From Gammaproteobacteria bacterium (GTDB taxonomy: Bacteria > Pseudomonadota > Gammaproteobacteria > Burkholderiales > Nitrosomonadaceae): a DNA stretch of 64,000 nt. Positions 8,881 to 17,506 of this stretch are shown here, one piece after another. Numbering within the stretch: the stretch's first letter is position 1; every line of letters starts with the position of its first letter. Below the pieces are notes generated by a model. It saw only the letters and a program-made list of their open reading frames with translations. It had not been told where the DNA came from and did no database searches. The stretch covers positions 1,364,001 through 1,428,000 of the forward strand of contig CP054179.1 of the NCBI GenBank assembly GCA_015709615.1, read 5' to 3'. Position numbers and translations under genes: made by a program.

Positions 8881-10199
8881 AATCTTTACCCATTCTGGTG
8901 GTGGAAGACGATGAGGATTTACGCGAAGCCGTTTGCGCCACGATGAAACTGGCCGGTTACGAGGCTTTGGCGGCTGCCAACGGCCATGATGCCATGACTC
9001 TGCTGCAACAAACACGAGTCGGCATGGTGGTCAGCGATGTCCAGATGAAACCCGTTGACGGATTTACGCTATTAAAGAAGATCAAGGCATTCGATGCGGA
9101 GTTGCCGGTATTGCTGATGACCGCCTACGGCGATGTGGAAAAAGCGGTAGCCGCCATGCAGACTGGCGCGTGCGACTATTTGCTCAAACCATTCGATCCG
9201 GATAATTTGCTCGCGCATGTCCAACGGCATGCTCTATCCCAACCGGAACAGGATGATAAAGTGGTCGCCAAAGATCCACGCACCCGGGCATTATTATCCC
9301 TGGCCAAGCGCGTTGCCCAATCGCCGGCCACGGTCATGCTGACCGGTGAGAGCGGTTGCGGCAAGGAAGTCATCGCACGCTTCATTCATCAGCATTCGGC
9401 ACGTTCCGCCAAGCCGTTTGTCGCCATCAATTGCGCGGCCATTCCGGAAAATCTGCTGGAAGCCACATTGTTCGGTTACGAAAAAGGCGCATTCACCGGC
9501 GCGGCGCAAGCGCAACCCGGAAAGTTCGAGCAAGCGCAGGGCGGCACATTATTGCTGGATGAAGTATCGGAAATGCCGCTGGAACTGCAAGCCAAATTGT
9601 TGCGCGTGCTGCAGGAAAGGGAAGTGGAACGCGTCGGCGGGCATAAAGCGATTAAATTGGACATCCGCGTGCTGGCAACCTCTAACCGCGACATGATGGC
9701 GACGGTTAAAAGCGGCCGGTTTCGTGAAGATTTATACTACCGCCTCAACGTGTTTCCGATCGAAATCCCTCCCCTGCGGGAACGGCCGCTGGATATCGAA
9801 CCTTTGGCGCAGCGCGCACTTGCGGAAGCAGCCGCCGGTTCCGGCCATGCCGCTCGTGCAATGACAAAAGCCGCGATTGATAAGTTAATGCGCTATTCCT
9901 GGCCGGGTAATGTCCGAGAATTGGAAAACGTCATGCAACGCACCCTTATTCTGGCGGCGGATGATCTCATCGATGCGGAACATATTCATTTACCGCACGC
10001 TGATCCCAACCGGCAAGCCGATGAAACCAATGAAGCCGCTGCGGAACCGTCTTCCGAGGATATCAAGACGCTCGAACGCAAGCATATACTGGAAACTTTG
10101 GCCGCTGTTAATGGTTCGCGCAAATTGGCCGTAAAGAAGTTGGGCATCTCCGAACGAACCCTGCGCTATAAATTGCAACAATACCGCATGACCAGTTAA
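8877..10199 (+). CDS. flrC: Sigma-54-dependent flagellar response regulator, FlrC/FleR type
   Basis: This activator turns on mid-class flagellar promoters with sigma-54 RNA polymerase. The 440-residue protein has a receiver domain with phospho-acceptor Asp54 (VVSDVQMKP). Its AAA+ domain has Walker A GESGCGKE (157-164), an intact GAFTGA loop (204-209) and Walker B GGTLLLDEV (222-230). The Fis-type helix-turn-helix is NGSRKLAVKKLGISERTLRY. All key residues for ATP hydrolysis and sigma-54 contact are present, unlike the NtrX at 46-47 kb. The ATG overlaps the kinase stop codon (ATGA). Confidence 0.93.
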   Translation: MKSLPILVVEDDEDLREAVCATMKLAGYEALAAANGHDAMTLLQQTRVGMVVSDVQMKPVDGFTLLKKIKAFDAELPVLLMTAYGDVEKAVAAMQTGACDYLLKPFDPDNLLAHVQRHALSQPEQDDKVVAKDPRTRALLSLAKRVAQSPATVMLTGESGCGKEVIARFIHQHSARSAKPFVAINCAAIPENLLEATLFGYEKGAFTGAAQAQPGKFEQAQGGTLLLDEVSEMPLELQAKLLRVLQEREVERVGGHKAIKLDIRVLATSNRDMMATVKSGRFREDLYYRLNVFPIEIPPLRERPLDIEPLAQRALAEAAAGSGHAARAMTKAAIDKLMRYSWPGNVRELENVMQRTLILAADDLIDAEHIHLPHADPNRQADETNEAAAEPSSEDIKTLERKHILETLAAVNGSRKLAVKKLGISERTLRYKLQQYRMTS

Positions 10200-10297
10200 C
10201 CACGGATTTCCCATACAACAGACATGTGCGATTTTGAAAAATTTTAAGACAGTTATAATTTTACAAGCAACAGCAAAAATTGAGAGTGGAGTAAAGC

Positions 10298-10621
10298 ATG
10301 GACAAATCCGGGATCGATAGCATTTTGCAGCAATTACAAGCAACGTCGGCGCTTGCTTCCGGGGTAAAAAAATCGGCGGGCACGGACGAAGTTACCGGTG
10401 TCGATTTCAGCGAAAAGCTAAAAGTGGCTGTGGATCAAGTCAATGCGGCACAGAAAAGCGCAGATAAGCTGAGCGAACAATTTGTCAGCGACCAATCGAA
10501 TGTCGATTTACATGAAGTGATGATCTCATTGCAAAAAGCCAATGTGTCCTTTCAATCGATGGTGCAAGTCCGCAATAAACTGGTGACCGCCTATCAGGAA
10601 ATCATGAACATGCAGGTCTAG
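10298..10621 (+). CDS. fliE: Flagellar hook-basal body complex protein FliE
   Basis: FliE links the MS ring to the proximal rod. The 107-residue product ends with the family signature: DLHEVMISLQKANVSFQSMVQVRNKLVTAYQEIMNMQV. That stretch covers residues 70-107; the key parts are HEVM, ANVSFQ and RNKL.AYQEIM. In many flagellates fliE is the first gene of fliEFGHIJ. Here it sits downstream of the regulators on the opposite strand from fliF. A 98-base leader separates it from flrC. No sigma-54 motif with correct spacing was seen in that leader; a TATAAT lies at about 10255. Confidence 0.95.
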   Translation: MDKSGIDSILQQLQATSALASGVKKSAGTDEVTGVDFSEKLKVAVDQVNAAQKSADKLSEQFVSDQSNVDLHEVMISLQKANVSFQSMVQVRNKLVTAYQEIMNMQV

Positions 10622-10656
10622 GACCGGCGGATAGCCGTCACATCGGTTTCACTTTT

Positions 10657-12510
10657 TTATTCTTCCAGCGCCATTTCCAGTTCCAGCCAGTTTTCTTCCA
10701 GCTCGGCCACTTTTTTCTCCAGTGTGGCATGCATCGTACTAAGCCGGTCAATCTCCTCGCGCGGATAGTTCGTATACGTCGCCAGATCGGCCAAACGACG
10801 GCTTATTTCGGCCAATTCTTTTTGTGCAATGGTTAAAGCTGCTTCAAGTTTGGATTGCTTGGACAGCAAAGCTTTTTTGTTCGGCTTTGACGCTGCTTTG
10901 GGTTGCGTTTTTTGCACCGCCGCCTTTGTTTCTGCGGCTTCACAGGAACGGCGCGCTTCCAGCCAGCTTTTATAATCTTCCAAATCACCGTCCAGCAACT
11001 GCGCCTGACCATCCGCCACCAGCCATAATTCATCCGCCACGGCTCGCACCAGGCTGCGATCGTGCGATACCAGTACCACGGCGCCGGAATAAGCTTCCAA
11101 TGCCAGCGTCAACGCATCGCGCATATCCAGATCCAGATGATTGGTGGGCTCGTCCAATAACAGCAAATGGGGTTTTTGCCAGGCCAATAACGCCAGCGCC
11201 AAGCGGCTCTTTTCTCCGCCGGAGAAGCTACCGACCGGACGATTCTCGCCATCCCCGCCCAAACCGAACCGCCCCAGAAATTTGCGCAGATCCAGCTCGG
11301 TTTGCGCCGGCGCCAGTTGCTGCATGTGCTCTAAAGGCGTCGCCGCGCCGTCGAGATTTTCCAGCTGATGCTGCGCAAAGTAGCCGATACGGATATTTTG
11401 CGCCCATTCCAACGAACCGGTGGCCGACTGAATATCTCCGGCCAACAGCTTGATCAACGTGGATTTCCCCGCGCCGTTCGGCCCCAGCAGTGCAATCCGC
11501 ATCCCTGCTTGCAAGATCAGATTCACCTGCTGGAACAGCGGTTGATCGCCGTAACCGAAGCTCATGTTGCTGGCGCGCAATAAGACATCGGGACTGCGTT
11601 CGGGCGCTTCAATCTGCAATGCAAAATGTCCGTCTTCAACCTGCACTGGCGCTAACCGGGTTAAGCGCTCCAGCGCCTTGATACGGCTCTGCGCCTGTTT
11701 GGCCTTGGTCGCCTTGGCACGGAAACGGCGCACAAAGTCTTCCATATGCGCGATTTGCCTTTGTTGCTGCTGCAAAGCTTGGGTATGTTGCAGCAGACGC
11801 TCGGCGCGAGCACGCTCGAAATCGTCATAATTGCCGCTATACCCGTCGATTTGATGGTTATGAATATGCGCGATGCGATTGACGCAGACATTGAGAAATT
11901 CGCGATCGTGCGACACCACGATCAGACTGCCCGGATAACGCGCCAGATATTGTTCCAGCCACAGAATCGCCTCCAGATCCAAGTGATTGGTCGGCTCGTC
12001 AAGCAGCAGCAGATCGGCGCGATGCATCAAAGCGCGCGCCAAATTCAAACGCATGCGCCAGCCGCCCGAAAAATGGTTGACCGCCCGCTCCAGTGCGGCA
12101 TTGGCAAAACCCAATCCGCGTAATAGCTGCGCCGCACGTGCTGGCGCGGTATAACCGTCAATGGCTTCGTAGCGCTGCTGCGCTTCAAACCAGGCAGCAT
12201 TGTGCTCGGCTTGTGCCAGAATTCTTTCCAGTTGACGTAACTCGACATCGCCATCCAGGACAAATTCAATGGCTGATTGCTCGGAATTGGCGATTTCCTG
12301 TTCGACGAATGCGACGGTTTTACCGGCTTGCAAACTAACTTCGCCGCTATCTGGTTTGATTACCCCGCGAATCAGCCGGAACAGCGTGGATTTACCACAG
12401 CCGTTTTTACCGACCAGTCCCACGCGCTGATTGCCAAAAATCTGTAAATGGCAATTTTCCAGTAATGGAGTTCCGCCTTGCAAATAAGTCAACGACTGAA
12501 TATTCAGCAT
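10657..12510 (-). CDS. yheS: ABC-F family ATPase, YheS type
   Basis: ABC-F proteins have two fused ABC ATPase domains and no membrane part, and act on ribosomes. The 617-residue product has P-loops GLVGKNGCGKST and ALLGPNGAGKST, signatures FSGGWRMRLNLA and FSGGEKSRLALA, and two LLLDEPTNHLDL Walker B motifs. The interdomain linker contains RFRAKATKAKQAQSR, which matches the YheS branch. A coiled-coil C-terminal extension (about 540-617) is present. It converges with fliE, 35 bases apart. The exact ribosomal role of YheS is not settled. Confidence 0.92.
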   Translation of the reverse strand: MLNIQSLTYLQGGTPLLENCHLQIFGNQRVGLVGKNGCGKSTLFRLIRGVIKPDSGEVSLQAGKTVAFVEQEIANSEQSAIEFVLDGDVELRQLERILAQAEHNAAWFEAQQRYEAIDGYTAPARAAQLLRGLGFANAALERAVNHFSGGWRMRLNLARALMHRADLLLLDEPTNHLDLEAILWLEQYLARYPGSLIVVSHDREFLNVCVNRIAHIHNHQIDGYSGNYDDFERARAERLLQHTQALQQQQRQIAHMEDFVRRFRAKATKAKQAQSRIKALERLTRLAPVQVEDGHFALQIEAPERSPDVLLRASNMSFGYGDQPLFQQVNLILQAGMRIALLGPNGAGKSTLIKLLAGDIQSATGSLEWAQNIRIGYFAQHQLENLDGAATPLEHMQQLAPAQTELDLRKFLGRFGLGGDGENRPVGSFSGGEKSRLALALLAWQKPHLLLLDEPTNHLDLDMRDALTLALEAYSGAVVLVSHDRSLVRAVADELWLVADGQAQLLDGDLEDYKSWLEARRSCEAAETKAAVQKTQPKAASKPNKKALLSKQSKLEAALTIAQKELAEISRRLADLATYTNYPREEIDRLSTMHATLEKKVAELEENWLELEMALEE

Positions 12511-12673
12511 AACATCTCAGAAATTTTAGTACTGCCGATCGAACAAAGAACAACTGAAGAAAATAAAGGCGCGATCATACACGATATGAATGATCAACTT
12601 ATCCAACTTTGCAGCAAACCAAGCCGGCACGCGCGGCAGCGCCTATACGGTTGCTTCACAAAAACCAAACAAA

Positions 12674-12810
12674 CATATAACCACATGATAATTAAAGCAT
12701 AACAAAATTGTTAAATAATTAAGCAGACTGAGGATTCTCTTTATCCTCCGCTAAGTTAATTATCAAAGCCGGACCTTATGCACAATGTTATCCACAAAAA
12801 ATGTGGATAA
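12674..12810. repeat. Left copy of a ~138-bp repeat ending in paired DnaA boxes
   Basis: The copy starts CATATAACCA and ends with two perfect DnaA boxes in inverted orientation: TTATCCACA at 12788-12796, a 5-base spacer AAAAA, and TGTGGATAA at 12802-12810. The first 54 bases align without gaps to 19323-19376 with 40 identities, including TTAAATAATTAA. The next 60 bases align to 61 in the other copy, with a clear match just before the boxes (TTATGCACAATG against TTATTCACAAAG). The two copies bracket the four-gene polysaccharide operon. Confidence 0.75.
12788..12810. promoter_or_regulatory. Inverted pair of perfect DnaA boxes (left)
   Basis: TTATCCACA and its reverse complement TGTGGATAA are separated by AAAAA. 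The 9-mers equal the bacterial DnaA-box consensus. Binding is inferred from the motif only. No dnaA, dnaN or other origin-linked gene is nearby, so this is more likely a DnaA titration or regulatory site, or part of a dispersed repeat, than the chromosomal origin. Confidence 0.65.
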
Positions 12811-12962
12811 ATGAAAATTGCGGAGGGTTAAGAAGACGATAGCTTATGCGCTTGAGCGAATTTCTTGACGCCACGGTGTCTGCTGAATTGATTTTCTTTT
12901 TGCTTGACCATGATTTTTGGCCTTGCCGGATCAAACGCGTTTATATATCGAGAGTGACCTGC

Positions 12963-14036
12963 TCATTGTAAATAGATCGTCACCGGCATCCCGTTGATCA
13001 GCCGGTTTTTGACATTCCCGACAAATTCCATTTGCGCCAATATCGCGAATTGAACGGTCTCCAGCGGACTGATTTCCGCAGAAAAAGATTTTTGCATGAC
13101 ACCCGGAACGGATACTATTTTGGCCTTGGCTTTCTCGCCGTTAGGAAACTTAACCTGAACGGTTTGACCCACCACCGCATAATCCTGGTATTTCGGCGGA
13201 ATGTAGGCATCGATATGCACTTTTTCGGGATATATAATCTCCAGCAGAGGCTGGCCGCGGCCCAGAAATTCACCAGGCTGCGCGAATAATTCCGCCACCA
13301 TCCCGTTTCCCGCCGGTGCAACGAGTGTTAATTGGTAAATTTGATCTTGAATCTTATCAAACTCCAGTTGCAACTGGTTGATCCGGTTCGAGATCATGCG
13401 TATTTCCGGCGACTGACCGTGCTCCTGGCTATATTGCCGGTCACGTTCCTGGCGTTCCGCTCGTTCCAGCGCCGCCAGATTTTCCAACGCTGAATGATGC
13501 TGACTCCGGGCTAACGCAACTTCCGCTTGCGTTGCGGCACCCTGTTTGAATAGCGATTCGTACTGGCGCAAGCGCTGAGAGGAAAAATTTTTCTGCTCTT
13601 GGGCGAATCTCAGCAGTTCCATTGCGCTCGCTCTGGAGTGATCAGCCCGCAACAGCATTTTTCTTTTCTCCTGCACGAGCGCATCAAGCTCGACTTGCAG
13701 CCGGTCGCGGTTATCGAATAATGCAGTATTGACCAACTCAGCTAATCGCGCACCTTCGGAAACCGTTTGCAGCGGCTCCACAAATAACTGTTGAATATAA
13801 CCATCGACAGCCGTGCGCACGGTAAAATTGGGCACCCGGATGCGGCCGTTGGCTTCAATATTGATCACTTCCCAGGCAATCACCGCAAGTAGATAAACGA
13901 CCGGGAGGCTGGATACCGCAATGATCAAGTACCAGCGCCACGGCTTGGCAGATCGCTTGGCCGCGCTGTATTGAACACGTAATCCCCGATCGACATCGGG
14001 AGCTTTATTTTCTGGTTGATTAAAGCGTATTTTCAT
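12963..14036 (-). CDS. HlyD-like periplasmic adaptor (membrane fusion protein)
   Basis: The 357-residue product is anchored by one transmembrane helix (about 34-56) after a basic cytoplasmic N-terminus. It then shows a split biotinyl-lipoyl-like domain (VRTAVDGYIQQLFVEPLQTVSEGARLAEL in two parts around 78-106), a long coiled-coil hairpin (about 115-245), and a second lipoyl half (VAPAGNGMVAELFAQPGEFLGRGQPLLEI). A beta-barrel part with IDAYIPPKYQDYAVVGQTV follows. This is the HlyD/EmrA layout of adaptors that join an inner-membrane machine to a TolC channel. It is the last gene of the operon and overlaps the TolC-like gene by 17 bases. No ABC or MFS pump is encoded here, so its inner-membrane partner is probably the GT2 synthase. 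That is an inference. Confidence 0.85.
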   Translation of the reverse strand: MKIRFNQPENKAPDVDRGLRVQYSAAKRSAKPWRWYLIIAVSSLPVVYLLAVIAWEVINIEANGRIRVPNFTVRTAVDGYIQQLFVEPLQTVSEGARLAELVNTALFDNRDRLQVELDALVQEKRKMLLRADHSRASAMELLRFAQEQKNFSSQRLRQYESLFKQGAATQAEVALARSQHHSALENLAALERAERQERDRQYSQEHGQSPEIRMISNRINQLQLEFDKIQDQIYQLTLVAPAGNGMVAELFAQPGEFLGRGQPLLEIIYPEKVHIDAYIPPKYQDYAVVGQTVQVKFPNGEKAKAKIVSVPGVMQKSFSAEISPLETVQFAILAQMEFVGNVKNRLINGMPVTIYLQ

Positions 14037-16176
14037 GAAGATAGCTTCCCAAATCTTGCCATGATTGAATCACAAGCCCGGTAAAATTAGGCGCCCGAAG
14101 CTGCTCCTGCAATTGCTTCATTGCTTGGAGGAAAGTGGTTTGCGGTTTGTGCGCATAACTGTTTTCCGGACCCAACTCACGTTCCAGGCTTTGCGCCAGA
14201 CTGAACGAGAGATCCGGGTATTGGTTCATGACCGGCTTCAGCACAGCAACAATATTGGCCGGATTGGTCGAGTAATACATGACGGTAATCTCGTTGACAC
14301 CTTTGGCTTTCAGCTCGCACGGAACACACAGATCGAATGATGCCGCTGGCGTCAGATAGCGTGGATGGATGCTGATACCTACCGGCCACGGGGAAGTAGC
14401 GGATACCTGGCGCACCGTTTCGAGCAATGCTTCCAGCCGCTCTTTTCCGGATAAATCCGCCACCAATTGGTCCGGCTCGATATCGAGGTGCAGACCATCA
14501 AAATTGATACCGCTCAATTTTTTGACCAGCTGCAATAACTTGCCGCGTTGCGCGGGCAGAATCCAATCGGGATCGCCCAGCAGCAATTCAACTTTTTTCC
14601 CGCGCCGGTGCGCATCCGTCAGAAATTTTTTCAGCCGCGCGGACTTCGCCGCAGCCATGGAAATCTGCTGTTCATCCAAGGAAACCAGGAAGCGGTCGAT
14701 CTCGACAACCTGTTTTTTCTCCCACAAACCCGGTTGCGCCATTAATTGATCAAAATTCCAGACATACACGGCCACTCGTCCGAGAGAAACTTGTGCATTC
14801 ACTCTAGCCAGTTGATTAACATGCTTCGGCCCTGCCTGCTTCTCGCCGCCGACCAGAAACGACACAGCCTGCTGCAACGGTTGCATCAGTTCGCTCACAT
14901 TGATTTCCGGATGAGAATTTCTTCCCTGAGCTTCCAGCAACGAAATAAATTGCCGCAAGCGGATATGCAGCTTCCATTGCTCCGATTCGGCTTCGACATT
15001 CTCAATCGCAATCCGGTAATAGGTATTCACCGCTTGCAAGTACTTCTCGATCACATCGCCGTCGATAACCTGCAAACGCAGATTCCGTTCCCGCATCAAT
15101 TCCCGCGCCGCTTCCAGGCGCGTATGCTGAAATTTGATTTGCTGCGCCAATTGTTGATAACTGCTGAGGAGCGCGCGGAATTCATGCTGCAATTCCTGAT
15201 CGCGATGGGTGTAATCCGCCCGCAGGCTGATCAATTGACTATTTAACCGGGATTCCTCATTTTTCCGCAGACTCATAATCTCCAGCGGCATTCTGAAATT
15301 AAAACCGACAGATCCGCCATAACCAAGCTGCATCGATTCCGGCGATGGATGCGGAATAGCCGGCCCACCGAAAGCCGTCGCGTTGACATCGGACTCGATA
15401 CCGCGCCAATTTTCCTTTTCCTTGGTGTTTTGAATATTTTCTATGCGCGCTTGCAGTATTTTCAGATCCAGCTGCTCGATGTCCATGAGTGTGTTGCCTG
15501 CAATTTCGTGCAGCTCGGGCTTCACCGGTTCGAAAGGGGAAATTTTGGCATTCGTCAGGTACCCCAACCGGATTAACGCTTGATCGCGATTGTTGCCGAA
15601 TTCTATTTTCAGCCGCTCCGCACGATCAAAAGCGGAAAGGAACTCGAGATAATCCGACGTAAATAACAAACCTGCCTCACGGCGTTTATTCAGGACATTA
15701 GTGATCCCGTCGTCGCGCAAGCGCAGGTAAGATTCGGTCAAAGCCAGCATCTTTCTTGCACTCCAATAGGCGGCATAGTTCTCTTCCAGAAAAAGTTTCG
15801 CCAGCCGTTTACTCCAATCCAGCCGGATGCCTTCGATTTTCACTTGGGTTGCGGCGTCATCAATCGCCCGTTGCTGTCTTTCCGCACTGCCCAGCAAAGG
15901 ATAACGCACGCCAATGCGGCCCAGCGGGTCAAAGAAGTGCCCGAAAGGCTCTCGGGCAAAAGGACTTTTTTGATAACCGGCGGACACCCCGCCGAATATT
16001 TCCCAGCCCTTCTGCGCTTCCTGCACGTGCAATTGCGATTGTTGCGCGTCCAAATCGGCTTTTGCCTTTAGAACTGTTGCCGCTTCGTCAAGATTCGCAT
16101 AAAACTCGGTCAGCGTTCTCACTTCTGCGGTTGCGTTGGCCGTCAGCAGCACTAACAAAAGCAAGAAACAACGCAT
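14020..16176 (-). CDS. TolC-like outer-membrane channel fused to a GH18-like glycosidase domain
   Basis: The 718-residue product starts with a signal peptide (about 1-17, cleavage near ANATA). Residues about 20-440 are TolC/OEP-like: long helical repeats, with Gly-rich strand segments at 285-297 (YGGSVGFNFRMPLEI). Residues about 462-718 are a different domain that looks like a TIM barrel. It contains FDGLHLDIEP (559-568), which fits the GH18 chitinase motif DGxDxDxE, with Glu567 as the likely catalytic acid and His563 in place of one Asp. TolC proteins are normally about 450-490 residues, so the extra ~260 residues are a true fusion. The ribosome site is GGGAAG. The stop of the GT2 gene is one base upstream. 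Hydrolase activity and substrate are not shown. Confidence 0.8.
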   Translation of the reverse strand: MRCFLLLLVLLTANATAEVRTLTEFYANLDEAATVLKAKADLDAQQSQLHVQEAQKGWEIFGGVSAGYQKSPFAREPFGHFFDPLGRIGVRYPLLGSAERQQRAIDDAATQVKIEGIRLDWSKRLAKLFLEENYAAYWSARKMLALTESYLRLRDDGITNVLNKRREAGLLFTSDYLEFLSAFDRAERLKIEFGNNRDQALIRLGYLTNAKISPFEPVKPELHEIAGNTLMDIEQLDLKILQARIENIQNTKEKENWRGIESDVNATAFGGPAIPHPSPESMQLGYGGSVGFNFRMPLEIMSLRKNEESRLNSQLISLRADYTHRDQELQHEFRALLSSYQQLAQQIKFQHTRLEAARELMRERNLRLQVIDGDVIEKYLQAVNTYYRIAIENVEAESEQWKLHIRLRQFISLLEAQGRNSHPEINVSELMQPLQQAVSFLVGGEKQAGPKHVNQLARVNAQVSLGRVAVYVWNFDQLMAQPGLWEKKQVVEIDRFLVSLDEQQISMAAAKSARLKKFLTDAHRRGKKVELLLGDPDWILPAQRGKLLQLVKKLSGINFDGLHLDIEPDQLVADLSGKERLEALLETVRQVSATSPWPVGISIHPRYLTPAASFDLCVPCELKAKGVNEITVMYYSTNPANIVAVLKPVMNQYPDLSFSLAQSLERELGPENSYAHKPQTTFLQAMKQLQEQLRAPNFTGLVIQSWQDLGSYLHENTL

Positions 16177-16177
16177 T

Positions 16178-17503
16178 TTACTGCTTCCCTTTTTTAAGCA
16201 CCCACAAGGGTGCCATCGCGGAATCCAGATGACCTTTGTTGAGTATCTGATTCAAAATCGCAACAGTGCTCCATATGCGCGAAATAAACTGGAATAGCGG
16301 GTAAACCGGAAGAATTAAAGCAGCTTCGCAGTCCTCCCATTTCCTATCCGAGACCAGCGCAAGGTAGAAAATATATTGCAGCGTAATCAAGCATAAATAG
16401 AATATATAAACCAATATCATGCTGAGCAGAAAAGTATGGAGAGGCAGTTTTACCGCCAAATAGACGGTATAAATCACGATCGAAAAAGGCATGACGATTT
16501 GAAACAAGATGCCGTACCACAGCAGAAATATAAAATTGCTCCACCCCATCATGGCTGCTGAGATTCCGTACTTGTGTTTATTCGAGTAGATATACCAAAG
16601 ATCGCCATCCCAGCGTAAGCGTTGCTTGAGAAAATCCTTGAAAGTCTCCGGTGCGTCGGTATGGGAAACCGCTCCGGGTTCAAATTCAATCCGCAGATGT
16701 GGATAACGCTTATGGTATTGCTTGATGCGCAGTGTCAAGTCGAGATCTTCGGCCGTACCGGTATTCCATCCGCCAATCTTTTGAATGAACGATTTTCTGA
16801 AAATACCGAATGCGCCGGGAACGTTATTGATGACGTTCAGCTTTGCAAATCCTAGCTTGCCAATTTGCATGGTCAGCATGTACTCCAGACTCTGCAGCCG
16901 GGTAATGAGCGTACTCCGGGCATTGCGCACACGCATCGGTCCAGTAACCGCCACAATACCGGGATTGCGGAAGTGCGCCACGGCAGCGCTCACCATCTGA
17001 TTATCGAACGAAGTATCGCCATCCAGCGCAAAAAAAATCTCACCATGCGCCCGGCTCAAACCGGCGTTCAATGATGAGACCCGTCCGCCGCGTTGAATTT
17101 TCGGAACAATGATCAACGAGCGCTTGGTGTAATTCGCAACCACCGAGGCAAGTTCCTTCAAAGCTTGATAAGTAGCCAGATTTTTTTGCACACCGTCGAC
17201 CATCGCAATGATTTCAATATGCCCCGGATAGACTTGCTCCAGCAAAGAAATCACCGTACTTTGCACCGCCTTTCCTTCCGCGTAACAGGTGATCGCACAA
17301 GTCACCTTGGGGTGGTACGGAAGAGACTCCGGCGCTTCCGCCGATTTCTTGAACAGATAGCGGAAGACACTTATCCAATTGAGAAAATACAGCGGTAATT
17401 CAAAAAACAACACGAATGGAATCAGCATGAAAATATACTGCAAATCGTGATAGCGCGAAGTTGTTACAAGAAAAAAGGTCCAGACCAGTTGCAGACTTTC
17501 CAT
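16178..17503 (-). CDS. Processive family-2 glycosyltransferase (polysaccharide synthase)
   Basis: The 441-residue protein is an integral-membrane GT2 enzyme of the PgaC/hyaluronan/cellulose synthase type. Two transmembrane helices lie near residues 20-45 and three or more after residue 315. The cytosolic catalytic domain has all the canonical elements: VDG (Asp103), the DxD-like DGD (161-163), the base pair ED (Glu252-Asp253), and QRLRW (294-298), the mark of processive enzymes. No PilZ domain is present. It lies 3 bases after the zinc-ribbon gene and 1 base before the channel-hydrolase gene, so the four proteins are almost certainly made together. The sugar polymer cannot be read from the sequence; N-acetylglucosamine is plausible given the GH18-like partner. 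Confidence 0.9.
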   Translation of the reverse strand: MESLQLVWTFFLVTTSRYHDLQYIFMLIPFVLFFELPLYFLNWISVFRYLFKKSAEAPESLPYHPKVTCAITCYAEGKAVQSTVISLLEQVYPGHIEIIAMVDGVQKNLATYQALKELASVVANYTKRSLIIVPKIQRGGRVSSLNAGLSRAHGEIFFALDGDTSFDNQMVSAAVAHFRNPGIVAVTGPMRVRNARSTLITRLQSLEYMLTMQIGKLGFAKLNVINNVPGAFGIFRKSFIQKIGGWNTGTAEDLDLTLRIKQYHKRYPHLRIEFEPGAVSHTDAPETFKDFLKQRLRWDGDLWYIYSNKHKYGISAAMMGWSNFIFLLWYGILFQIVMPFSIVIYTVYLAVKLPLHTFLLSMILVYIFYLCLITLQYIFYLALVSDRKWEDCEAALILPVYPLFQFISRIWSTVAILNQILNKGHLDSAMAPLWVLKKGKQ

Positions 17504-17506
17504 GAA

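Larger units (their letters stand above)
12511..12962. other. Intergenic region between yheS and the polysaccharide operon
   Basis: This 452-base AT-rich stretch holds the yheS promoter side, the repeat copy with paired DnaA boxes (12674-12810), and the 3' end of the HlyD-like gene. A 74-codon plus-strand ORF (12478-12702) overlaps the yheS start and has no family features. No T-tailed terminator for the operon ending at 12963 could be recognised. Confidence 0.5.

Noticed and set aside
10824..11453. 209-codon plus-strand ORF rich in Pro/Arg
   Set aside because: It is antisense to yheS, whose ABC motifs are complete.
12478..12702. 74-codon plus-strand ORF
   Set aside because: It starts inside yheS, has no ribosome site and runs into the repeat region.
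12511..12962. Duplicate of the tRNA-Leu 3' end as an att site
   Set aside because: I looked for the tRNA tail (GGTGCCGAGAGGGGG type) in this gap and did not find it.
16696..16704. Functional DnaA box inside the GT2 gene
   Set aside because: A single perfect 9-mer in coding sequence can arise by chance; kept only as a minor observation.
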